Origin: JAFLUQ01 sp964537995
GTDB lineage: Bacteria > Bacillota > Clostridia > UMGS1883
Length of the DNA stretch: 25,164 nt
NCBI GenBank assembly: GCA_964537995.1
Contig: CAZICW010000019.1
Location: 1-25,164, forward strand
Direction: 5' to 3'
Shown in pieces: positions 10,001 through 16,273 of this stretch; position 1 is the stretch's first letter, and every line of letters begins with the position of its first letter. Position numbers and translations under genes: made by a program. The notes under the pieces were generated by a model. It did not search any database, was not told the origin of the DNA, and worked only from the letters and a program-made list of their open reading frames with translations.

Positions 10001-10406
10001 ACAGGGAATGCCCGCGTCGGCGTCGTCGGAGAGCGAAACCGCTGGCGCGGTCAATGACGGAAGCTATCAAAGCTTTTGGAACGGAGGCAGCGAGGAATGG
10101 CCGTTTAGCTGGGAGGTTGACCTCGGCGAGGAATACGCTCTGAGTGAAATTCAAATTTCATGGCTGATATGGAACGGCTCCGAGCCTTACTATCAGTATA
10201 AGATAGAGGGCAGCTCCGACGGAGTAAATTATACAGTTTTGCTTGATAAAACCGAAGGATACACCGATTACGGCTTTACCGCCGACGAGCTTTCTGCCGC
10301 CGCGCGCTATGTGCGCGTCACAGCGGTCAATGCCAGACCGCGCAGCGATCAGGAAACCAATAATTATCCCGCTCAGCTTTATGAGGTGAAGATTTTCGGA
10401 AAATAA
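7059..10406 (+). CDS. Secreted GH43-like (subfamily 24-type) enzyme with stalk domain, ricin-type lectin repeats and C-terminal discoidin-like module
   Basis: An 1115-residue exported protein with a signal peptide at 1-22. Residues 27-136 form a copper-amine-oxidase-type N-terminal stalk with two VPL(R/D)AL repeats; no oxidase follows. Three ricin-B-type lectin repeats start at about 138, 294 and 433, the latter two opening with GGKYY. A fibronectin-III-like segment (580-665) precedes a five-bladed beta-propeller (about 670-980). The propeller has FESQNVVYNP (Glu749), RDLNVYVDDD, and RWRELPSM (Glu854) followed by YYLFSSGTAGWYP. From memory these resemble exo-beta-1,3-galactanases of GH43 subfamily 24, which points to arabinogalactan as substrate. 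This is an inference from motifs, not a search. Residues 985-1115 are an F5/8-type C domain. A strong ribosome binding site (AGGGAGGA) precedes the ATG. The gene probably works with the GH39-like enzyme just upstream. Confidence 0.82.
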   Translation: MKKLVCLLLAVAMLLSSFGVFAENDISLTVNGEKTESEIRPEKIDGKIFVPLRALCEEFGFGVEWDGETATATVNASSSVEITVGSTKLGKDGIPSEISAKPYIDNGRIFVPLDALAALGASAAWDEESNEVSVSIDRLDGKYIKIVHTDTGKVFSPENGSLYDGAKIVLADDEDSDSQIWKFTSRGGSYMPVNRSSGRTFDISAFSTEAGAKLGQYGINYGDNQCVIPIKNDDGSYLLQCKHSELYLTAHDDGYITQEELVGDETQRFTLEEVEVKAATADKAEIEIGEHDALGGKYYRIIQEETLNAVKADGGEGAKIVLSDAGLDASEAWKLVTQGRGSYALINKANGLALSCDGKTLALSAPDYGEAQIFEISADENSICRIKHTESGLYLTVSGDMKLSLDEASDEKAQSFLLDSDACSTDMYAEDKFGGKYYTVTEYLSGDAVSVENESLDNSAKIVSEEPNGGDIQTWAFVAQGGGCYVITNKASGRSLDVPGGSLEEKASLTQYATNYGDNQVFRLIDNGDGTYMFQNKNSELYLTVRKGYLVQDVFSRAKYQSFKLEEKGKSGEKMIGAAATLFAIKGESAATSAKLQWNDVNGATEYDIYRSENGGEYKFLTALSGNSVDDYDLEIGSRYKYAVYALGDGSLIDFAETEAVEPYALPSGLKSSGNLEPSSLDRPNSLCVDGVYYRYSAWGRDDGGSGFGRLMMTTSLDDITYSEPVEVLNYKEILDHETCEGYESCRFESQNVVYNPNNNTFVFVAHFEADGGYGTAKTAFAAGAPGERFTFYGAINPEGDDTRDLNVYVDDDNSAYLIAAVHSNADLALYKLNEDWTGVERKLCNVNEGRWRELPSMLKVDGIYYLFSSGTAGWYPTQGMYNTATSIEGPWSPLKTVGNTTTFSSQSGSVSRLKDGSTNYIMSTYRWMYYWKDAVLRTTTNRRYPVKVSNGFAFYDFYDELLYSWDDDYLIPVQSGRLLSQGMPASASSESETAGAVNDGSYQSFWNGGSEEWPFSWEVDLGEEYALSEIQISWLIWNGSEPYYQYKIEGSSDGVNYTVLLDKTEGYTDYGFTADELSAAARYVRVTAVNARPRSDQETNNYPAQLYEVKIFGK

Positions 10407-10414
10407 GAAAGCTT

Positions 10415-10449
10415 AAACGGACATACCTCTGACGGTATGTCCGTTTTTT
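10415..10449. terminator. Strong terminator between convergent genes
   Basis: AAACGGACATACC (10415-10427) pairs with its complement at 10434-10446 around a six-base loop, and a run of six T follows on the plus strand. It ends the GH43-like gene and, with a weaker U-tract, may also serve the convergent ABC permease gene ending at 10469. Confidence 0.85.
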
Positions 10450-10468
10450 GCTGTTTAAGCGTCGATGC

Positions 10469-13072
10469 CTATTCCCGATTTTTCAGTGCGGCCGCAAGAT
10501 TCATTCTGTCAAGCTTACGCGTCAGCAGCAGCTTCGCGCAGTAATACGAAGCCGCGATTACGGCCGCCGTCGCGGCAATGCCGTATGCGTCCAGCACGGC
10601 GGTTATATTCGCGGAAACATTGGCGACGCAGAACGGAAAAAGTATGCGGGCGACGCCGTAGCAGGTGGGAACGGATATGATTGCCGTAAGCAGCACGGCG
10701 TAAAAATTCCCGCCCAGATAAAGCCTTGAAAGCTCTCTGCGGCTGTAGCCGAGAACCTTCATCAGCGCCACGGAGCCTGCCGCGCGTTCAATTGCCACGC
10801 TCATCAAAAGATACATAACAAGCGCGAAAAGCAACGCTCCGACAGCGATGATGAACAGCGTTATCGGAAGCATTATATCGTAAAAAACCTTCGACGATTT
10901 TTTCAGGTCGGCGCGGGAAATTCGGCTTGCGACGCGCCCCTCGGGAACATTCGGCTTTTTCATTGAGAAAAGCGCGTTAAATTCATCGTCCTCCAGCTCG
11001 AATTTATCCCGTATGTTTTCAATACTCATAAACGCCGTGAGAGAATTGTTGTAGTCAACAAGCCCCCTTACCGTAAAGCTGTAGCCCCTGCCGGTAAGCT
11101 CGTTTGTCAGAGTGATTCTGTCACCGGCGGAATAGCCGAGCTTTTCGGCTGCGGCGCAGCTGAGATACAATTCGTTTTTGTTGCCGCCGAGCTTGTACGG
11201 GAAATAGCCGCTTTTGTCGGTTATTCCCATAAGCATTATGTCAAGAGTGCCGCCCGTAAGATCGAAATCGCAGCTCAGCGATGTGACGTATGCCTCCTCG
11301 CAGCCTTTGGGTACATCGTCCGGAGGATAGGAAAGCACAGTCATGTATTCGTATGGCACATTCGCTCCGTCAAGCATATATTTGTCCAGCATCTGATACA
11401 TTGATATACCGAATATAATTATCAGCGTGGAAATCCAAAGCCCGAAAAACATCGTGGCGTAGACCCGTTTTTCACGCAGGATTCGGCTCAGGCGAAAGGA
11501 ATTTATGTAAGAAAGCTCCGGCAGCCGCACCCCGCTCGAGGTCTTTTCCTCAGTCCGATTCCTCATCAGCGACAGCGGCGTTCTTTTAAAGATTTTGCCG
11601 GAGGCCGCACGGTTCACAATGTACATCACCGGCGTCGGCATTATAAGACCGTAGACGAGCAAAGCGGGAGAGTATGCCATTCTTATTTCGGGAACGGAAT
11701 AATAGGAAAGCTCGCCCGTGGCCTCCAGCAGCGGACTCGCCGCCGCGAAGCCGAGAATTGTCCCGATTACCGAGCCGACGCAGGTAATCAGCATCGGGAC
11801 GGCAAGATACAGACGGGAAAGCTCGCCGCGGCTGTATCCCAATGCCATAAGCACGCCGATTATGCCGCTTTCCCGCTCCATTCTGTGACTTGTGAAAACC
11901 GCCATAATATACGCCATTAAAATGAACAGCACAACTCCGACAATCATGCCCATTGCCTCCGAGGTGGCGCAGTCGTCCTTGCAGTCGGTTATGCGCGGAT
12001 TTTCCTCCGCTTTTATGAAATCCGAAAGATTTACCCAATCGATTTTCATATCCTCTTCAACGAAATCGTCCATGCTTTCCCTGAATTTTTCAACGCCGTC
12101 GCCGAGGGCAAAAAAGCCGCTGTTCATCTGCGCCGCAGCCGCTGCCGCGGCGCTCAGTCCCGACGCCGTATTTCTTATGCCCAAGCCAAGACCTACGGAG
12201 CCGACCGCAGATTCAAACACGTCGGCGGAATCGGCAAGCGCGGACGCGCTGCCCGAAAGGGAGCCGAGACTGCGCGCAAGCTCGCCGCTGCCCGCGCTCA
12301 TTGATGAAATTGCGGCTTCAAGGTTGTCTATGGAGCCGTAAAGCTCGTCCTTTTCCTTTTCAAAATCCGCGACTACCATGCGCATATAACGGTTGTCGAT
12401 TTTGCTTTCGTCAAACTCCGCTTCCGCAAGATAATCGCGCAAATCCTCGTGGTCGCCGCCGAAAAGACGGTAAGCGTAGTTATGCACAATATTTCCTTTT
12501 TTGCGCAGAGCGGAAAAGGTTCCGCCCGTGACCGCGCAGACACTGAACAGATTGTAATCGCTCTGAATGTCGCTTGTGTTTTTGCGGACGCTGCAATAGT
12601 CGGGAAAGGTGCCGACGCCGCAGACCGTCAGCGTTTCTCCGCCCAGAGTAAGAGACGAGCCGACCTCAAGAGAATGTGTCTCGGCGTAAATTTTTTCGAC
12701 AAAAACCTCGCCGTCGTCGCTCGGCAGTCTGCCGGCGGAGGGAGTTAGCAGGTTTATGCTTTTCCTGTTTTTGAACATTCTCAGCGTAGAGCGGTCGCCC
12801 GCGGTTAGATCGACATACGGAGCGTATTCCGTCACGATTCCCAGCTCCTCGATTTCGCCGATTTGACGCGGCGACAGCGGAACGTACACGGAAAATTCCC
12901 CGTCCTCAAGCCCGCTTTCGGCATTGCTTTCGTCGATTGTTTTGTTTACTATTTCCGTCCAGTCGCCGAGGCTTATTGCCAAGGTAAGCACAAGCACGAC
13001 CATGAGCAGCAAAGCCGCGTATTTCACGGCTCCGCTTTTCAGTTCTCGGAAAATCCTTTTTTTCAGTACCAT
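10469..13072 (-). CDS. ABC transporter permease, FtsX/MacB type
   Basis: An 867-residue inner-membrane permease with one transmembrane helix near residues 15-38, a large extracellular part, and two FtsX-like membrane blocks at about 373-510 and 730-860. Each block contains the characteristic GYSR(G/R)ELSRLYL stretch that couples to the ATPase. Residues 234-341 are an Ala/Ser-rich helical segment likely to form a coiled coil outside the cell. The family (type VII, mechanotransmission) moves or extracts lipids, peptides and antibiotics rather than importing nutrients. It is transcribed after the ATPase gene with 48 bases between them and probably forms a complex with it. The ribosome binding site before this ATG is weak (GGGGAT), so translation may depend on the upstream gene. 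The substrate is unknown; antimicrobial peptide resistance is a common role for such pairs. Confidence 0.88.
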   Translation of the reverse strand: MVLKKRIFRELKSGAVKYAALLLMVVLVLTLAISLGDWTEIVNKTIDESNAESGLEDGEFSVYVPLSPRQIGEIEELGIVTEYAPYVDLTAGDRSTLRMFKNRKSINLLTPSAGRLPSDDGEVFVEKIYAETHSLEVGSSLTLGGETLTVCGVGTFPDYCSVRKNTSDIQSDYNLFSVCAVTGGTFSALRKKGNIVHNYAYRLFGGDHEDLRDYLAEAEFDESKIDNRYMRMVVADFEKEKDELYGSIDNLEAAISSMSAGSGELARSLGSLSGSASALADSADVFESAVGSVGLGLGIRNTASGLSAAAAAAAQMNSGFFALGDGVEKFRESMDDFVEEDMKIDWVNLSDFIKAEENPRITDCKDDCATSEAMGMIVGVVLFILMAYIMAVFTSHRMERESGIIGVLMALGYSRGELSRLYLAVPMLITCVGSVIGTILGFAAASPLLEATGELSYYSVPEIRMAYSPALLVYGLIMPTPVMYIVNRAASGKIFKRTPLSLMRNRTEEKTSSGVRLPELSYINSFRLSRILREKRVYATMFFGLWISTLIIIFGISMYQMLDKYMLDGANVPYEYMTVLSYPPDDVPKGCEEAYVTSLSCDFDLTGGTLDIMLMGITDKSGYFPYKLGGNKNELYLSCAAAEKLGYSAGDRITLTNELTGRGYSFTVRGLVDYNNSLTAFMSIENIRDKFELEDDEFNALFSMKKPNVPEGRVASRISRADLKKSSKVFYDIMLPITLFIIAVGALLFALVMYLLMSVAIERAAGSVALMKVLGYSRRELSRLYLGGNFYAVLLTAIISVPTCYGVARILFPFCVANVSANITAVLDAYGIAATAAVIAASYYCAKLLLTRKLDRMNLAAALKNRE

Positions 13073-13120
13073 GCCGTTATCCCCATTTCTCCGATTGGCG
13101 AAATAACAACCTTAGCGCCG

Positions 13121-13822
13121 TCACCACTCAAGCTCCGCCGCGCTTAGCGGACGGAGATTTTCATGCTCCGAGATGATTTTCCCGTCCCTCATTTCAAGCA
13201 CGAAATGCGCCATTTGGCTGATTGCCTCGTTATGCGTAACAATTAATATTGTAGTGGAGTATTCGCGGTTTACCCTCTCAAGCAGTCTCAGGATTTCCTT
13301 GCTTGCGCTGTAATCGAGCGCGCCTGTGGGTTCGTCGCAGAGCAGAAGCTTCGGATTTTTTACCAAAGCGCGCCCTATGGCGCAACGCTGCTGCTGACCG
13401 CCGGAAAGCTGCGACGGAAGCTTGTTTTTATGCTCCGTCAGTCCGAGAGTTTCGATAAGCTCATCGACATCAAGCGGTTTTTTTGAAAGATATTCGCAGA
13501 CCCGTATGTTTTCCTTTACCGAAAGATCCGGAACAAGATTGTAAAATTGGAAAATGAAGCCGAGCGAATTGCGGCGATAGAGCGCAAGCTCGTCCGCGTC
13601 CATTGCGGAAACGCGTTCTCCGTCAACATCAATGCTTCCGCCGTCAGCCTCCTCAAGCCCGCCTATGATATTCAAAAGAGTTGATTTTCCGCTGCCGGAC
13701 GCTCCGAGAATTGCGCAGATTTTCCCTTGCCGCAGCGAAAAGCTCACTCTGTCCAGCGCCCGCGTAATGGCGCCCTTCTCACCGTAGTATTTTTCCGCGT
13801 CCTTAACCTCGAGAAAAGCCAT
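13121..13822 (-). CDS. ABC transporter ATP-binding protein (MacB/LolD type)
   Basis: A 233-residue cytoplasmic ATPase with all nucleotide-binding motifs intact: Walker A GASGSGKST at 40-48, a Q-loop within FQFYNLVPD, the signature LSGGQQQR, Walker B LLLCDEPTGALD, and the switch histidine in IVTHN. The length is normal for the family. The start ATG has a good ribosome binding site (GAGGTGA on the minus strand at 13827-13833). It is the first gene of a two-gene operon with the FtsX-type permease, behind a consensus promoter and palindromic operator. No two-component system or regulator gene lies in the window, so the controlling repressor must be encoded elsewhere. The protein is expected to power export or mechanical work by the partner permease. 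Confidence 0.92.
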   Translation of the reverse strand: MAFLEVKDAEKYYGEKGAITRALDRVSFSLRQGKICAILGASGSGKSTLLNIIGGLEEADGGSIDVDGERVSAMDADELALYRRNSLGFIFQFYNLVPDLSVKENIRVCEYLSKKPLDVDELIETLGLTEHKNKLPSQLSGGQQQRCAIGRALVKNPKLLLCDEPTGALDYSASKEILRLLERVNREYSTTILIVTHNEAISQMAHFVLEMRDGKIISEHENLRPLSAAELEW

Positions 13823-13841
13823 TTCATCACCTCACAAAATT

Positions 13842-13893
13842 AGTTAAAGCTAACTTATGTGAATATTATACACCCGAGCCGCGGCGCTGTCAA
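13842..13893 (-). promoter_or_regulatory. Consensus promoter and palindromic operator of the ABC transporter operon
   Basis: On the minus strand, TTGACA (13888-13893) and TATAAT (13865-13870) are 17 bases apart, a full consensus sigma-A promoter. Just downstream, across the expected transcription start, lies the inverted repeat AGTTAGCTTTAACT (13842-13855; arms AGTTA/TAACT). Its position and form suit a TetR- or MarR-type repressor. From here to 14107 I see no gene; only weak AT-rich sequence precedes the next ribosome binding site. Confidence 0.75.
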
Positions 13894-14107
13894 GAATTAT
13901 TTTAAAAAAGCGCCGAACCGACCGTAGCTGTAACGGCGCATGATACTTTGATTCCCGAAAAAATAATCTCAGAGCCTTTGCTTTATTTTCCGCGTATTTA
14001 CATATTTAATTATATGGTATTTTCCCGTTTGCTTCAAGCGGAAAGAATAAATAAGACCGCGGCGGAATATATTTATTATGACGGCAAGCAAGTAAGGAGT
14101 GATTGTT

Positions 14108-14497
14108 TTGAAAACCGCGTCGGAAAAGCCGTGTCCTCTCATAGGGCGCTGCATAATAAATCTTATAACGGCATACGCCGTGACGGTTATTTTGGTTATG
14201 CTGTTCGCCCTCGTCCTGTGCTACAGCGACATAGGCGAGGAATGGATAAGCCGCGGAGCGCGCATTATAACCCTGTTTTCCGTCGCCCTTGCGGGAGCTT
14301 TATGCGCAAAAAGCGGCAAAAACAGCGGCTGGCTCATCGGAGGAATAAGCGGAGCTTTATATATGGCGGCGCTTTACGCCCTCGGATACATATTTTTCGG
14401 AGAGCTTGAGCTGAGCGCGGAGACGCTTCTTCGCCTGCTCTACGGTCTGCTTGCCGGAGCGGCGGGAGGCATTGTCGGAATCAATTTGAAAAAATAG
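14108..14497 (+). CDS. TIGR04086-like small membrane protein
   Basis: A 129-residue protein with about four hydrophobic membrane helices separated by short loops and ending in NLKK. Its size, pattern and place directly before a SCIFF gene match the uncharacterised TIGR04086 family of Firmicutes; this assignment is from memory. The start chosen is TTG at 14108, because the ribosome binding site AAGGAG (14094-14099) is eight bases upstream; the in-frame GTG at 14099 overlaps that site and is less likely. No convincing promoter was found in the preceding 250 bases. The gene ends about 95 bases before scfA, which has its own promoter. Its function is unknown; membrane location and neighbourhood suggest a possible link to Sec export or the SCIFF peptide, but nothing in the sequence proves it. 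Confidence 0.7.
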   Translation: MKTASEKPCPLIGRCIINLITAYAVTVILVMLFALVLCYSDIGEEWISRGARIITLFSVALAGALCAKSGKNSGWLIGGISGALYMAALYALGYIFFGELELSAETLLRLLYGLLAGAAGGIVGINLKK

Positions 14498-14510
14498 GAG
14501 GCGTCGGCTA

Positions 14511-14561
14511 TTGACAAACAAAAAAATTTGTGGTAATATATACCTTGTAAAACAAATTTTT
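14511..14561 (+). promoter_or_regulatory. Consensus promoter of scfA enclosed by an inverted repeat
   Basis: TTGACA (14511-14516) and TAATAT (14534-14539) have 17-base spacing. A perfect 10-base inverted repeat, AAAAATTTGT (14522-14531) and ACAAATTTTT (14552-14561), brackets the -10 element and the expected start site, and a smaller GGTA/TACC repeat (14532-14544) surrounds the -10. The arrangement suggests an operator, or a hairpin at the start of the transcript. Confidence 0.8.
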
Positions 14562-14592
14562 ACACAGAACTTGTCGAAGGAGGCGCAAATCA

Positions 14593-14739
14593 ATGAAGCA
14601 CGTTAAGACAATAGCCGGCGCAAATCTGACTAAGTCGGTGAATAAGGGCGGCTGCGGCGAATGCCAAACGTCCTGCCAGTCCGCCTGCAAAACGTCCTGC
14701 ACGGTCGCGAACCAAAAGTGCGAACGGAAGGATAAATAA
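14593..14739 (+). CDS. scfA: SCIFF (six-cysteine) ranthipeptide precursor
   Basis: A 48-residue peptide opening MKHVKTIAGANLT and carrying exactly six cysteines, C21, C24, C28, C32, C36 and C43, the hallmark of the SCIFF family (six cysteines in about forty-five residues) found across Clostridia. The first 20 residues act as leader. The core contains GCGECQTSC and ACKTSCT. In the characterised Clostridium thermocellum homologue the maturase makes a thioether between Cys32 and Thr37; here Cys32 and Thr37 occupy the same numbers. The ribosome binding site GAAGGAGG sits close before the ATG. The gene stands between a consensus promoter and a terminator-like hairpin and is followed by its maturase gene. 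The mature product's function is not established; conservation suggests a house-keeping or signalling role rather than a toxin. Confidence 0.96.
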   Translation: MKHVKTIAGANLTKSVNKGGCGECQTSCQSACKTSCTVANQKCERKDK

Positions 14740-14754
14740 AAAGGGGCAAGCTCC

Positions 14755-14784
14755 GAAGGGCTGGAAATCGGCCCTTCTGTTTTT
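14755..14784 (+). terminator. Attenuator-like terminator between scfA and scfB
   Basis: GAAGGGC (14755-14761) pairs with GCCCTTC (14771-14777) around a nine-base loop, followed by TGTTTTT. It lies only 18 bases before the scfB start, so partial termination would give more scfA than scfB message. Confidence 0.75.
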
Positions 14785-14801
14785 GTTGTAGGGGTGATTT
14801 T

Positions 14802-16157
14802 ATGATTCATAAATTTAAAAATCTCAATCAGCTCCTTGTGCTGGACGTTGTGAGCGGAGCAATACATTCCCTGGACGAAAAGGCGTACAGGCTTTTGGAC
14901 TGCTTTGACGGGGACGGAGTCTTCCTTCCCGAAGAAGCGGAAAAGCGCGGCTGCGTCGGGAAGGACTACGACGAAGCGCTGGACGAGCTTAATTCGCTGA
15001 TTTCCGAAAAGCTGCTTTTCACAAAGGATATTTATGCGGAAATCGCAAAGCATTGGGACAAGCAACCCGTAGTCAAGGCTCTCTGTCTGCACATTGCGCA
15101 CGACTGCAATCTCCGCTGCAAATACTGCTTCGCCGGCGGCGGCGAATATATGGGAAAGCGCGAGCTTATGAGCGCCGAGGTGGGAAAAAAGGCAATTGAT
15201 TTTGTGATTGCGCAGAGCCAAGGCCGCCGCAACATAGAAATTGACTATTTCGGCGGCGAGCCGCTGATGAACTTCGACGTTGTGAAGGAAATAACGGAAT
15301 ACGCAAAGGAACAGGGAAGGCTGCACGGAAAGGAATTCCGTTTTACCATAACCACCAATGGACTGCTGTTAAACGAGGAAAAGCAGACGTACATAAACGA
15401 AAATATGGGAAATGTTGTGTTATCGCTTGACGGACGTAAGGAGGTTCACGATAAGACGCGCGTGTGCGTTGACGGCAGAGGAAGCTACGACATTGTCGTG
15501 CCGAAATTCCAAAAAATTGCCGACAGCCGCAATCAGAACAATTACTATGTTCGCGGCACCTTTACTCGTGACAATCTTGATTTTGCCGAAGATGTAAAGC
15601 ACCTCATGGAGCTTGGCTTTGAGCAGATAAGCGTTGAGCCGGTGGTTGCCGACGAAAAGGAGCCTTATTCCATAAGGAAGGAGGATTTGCCGCGTATTTT
15701 CGAAGAATACGACCGCCTTGCCGCTTACCTTGCGGAGACGAGAAAAAACGGCAAATTCGTCAATTTCTTTCATTTTATGGTGGATTTGGAGCAGGGCCCC
15801 TGCGCCTATAAGCGGCTTTCGGGCTGCGGAAGCGGCAACGAATATCTTGCCGTGACGCCGAGCGGCGACCTTTATCCCTGCCATCAGTTCGTCGGCAAGC
15901 CCGAATTTAAAATGGGGACGGTGTTTGAGGGCGTACTTGACCCCGCCATAAGGGAAAAATTCAGAAAAACGAATGTTTACACAAAAAAGGAATGTTCCGA
16001 ATGCTGGAACCGCTTTTATTGCAGCGGAGGCTGCGCGGCTAACGCCTTCAATATGAACGGTGATATAAACAAGCCCTACGACATTTCCTGCGAAATGCAA
16101 AAAAAGCGGACGGAATGCGCCATAGCTTTGGCCGCGGCATTGTCCGAAGCAAATTAA
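14802..16157 (+). CDS. scfB: SCIFF maturase, radical SAM/SPASM enzyme
   Basis: A 451-residue radical SAM protein that installs thioether cross-links in the SCIFF peptide encoded just upstream. The N-terminal ~90 residues fit a RiPP recognition element that binds the leader. The cluster-binding motif is CNLRCKYC (Cys102, Cys106, Cys109), followed by FGGEPL. A C-terminal SPASM domain runs from about Cys342 (GCGSG) through YPCHQF, CSECWNRFYCSGGCAAN and a last cysteine near 430, enough for two auxiliary iron-sulphur clusters as known in CteB. The length matches the family. The ribosome binding site AGGGGTG precedes the ATG at good spacing. Expression is probably coupled to scfA through read-through of the intervening hairpin. 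The next genes are secD and secF, behind a separate promoter, a neighbourhood I recall as common for this system. Confidence 0.96.
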   Translation: MIHKFKNLNQLLVLDVVSGAIHSLDEKAYRLLDCFDGDGVFLPEEAEKRGCVGKDYDEALDELNSLISEKLLFTKDIYAEIAKHWDKQPVVKALCLHIAHDCNLRCKYCFAGGGEYMGKRELMSAEVGKKAIDFVIAQSQGRRNIEIDYFGGEPLMNFDVVKEITEYAKEQGRLHGKEFRFTITTNGLLLNEEKQTYINENMGNVVLSLDGRKEVHDKTRVCVDGRGSYDIVVPKFQKIADSRNQNNYYVRGTFTRDNLDFAEDVKHLMELGFEQISVEPVVADEKEPYSIRKEDLPRIFEEYDRLAAYLAETRKNGKFVNFFHFMVDLEQGPCAYKRLSGCGSGNEYLAVTPSGDLYPCHQFVGKPEFKMGTVFEGVLDPAIREKFRKTNVYTKKECSECWNRFYCSGGCAANAFNMNGDINKPYDISCEMQKKRTECAIALAAALSEAN

Positions 16158-16193
16158 TTTGGCAAAAAAGAGAGGAAAAATTAAAAATTTCTA

Positions 16194-16222
16194 TTGACTT
16201 ATTGATATTTTTTCTGTATAAT
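16194..16222 (+). promoter_or_regulatory. Sigma-A promoter of secDF
   Basis: TTGACT (16194-16199) and TATAAT (16217-16222) at 17-base spacing, followed by an AAGGAGG ribosome binding site before the secD ATG at 16274. No terminator separates scfB from this promoter, so read-through from scfB is also possible. Confidence 0.85.
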
Positions 16223-16273
16223 AGAAACGTTGAAAACCGAAGAAAGATGCAAAGAAGCAAGGAGGATTAGTAA

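Noticed and set aside
13985..14030. Possible promoter TTTACA with a TATTTT-like box before the TIGR04086-like gene
   Set aside because: Spacing (15) and -10 match are poor; not enough to call.
14508..15326. Minus-strand frame of 272 codons across scfA and the start of scfB
   Set aside because: It would cover the scfA promoter, scfA and the radical SAM motif; the plus-strand genes are certain.
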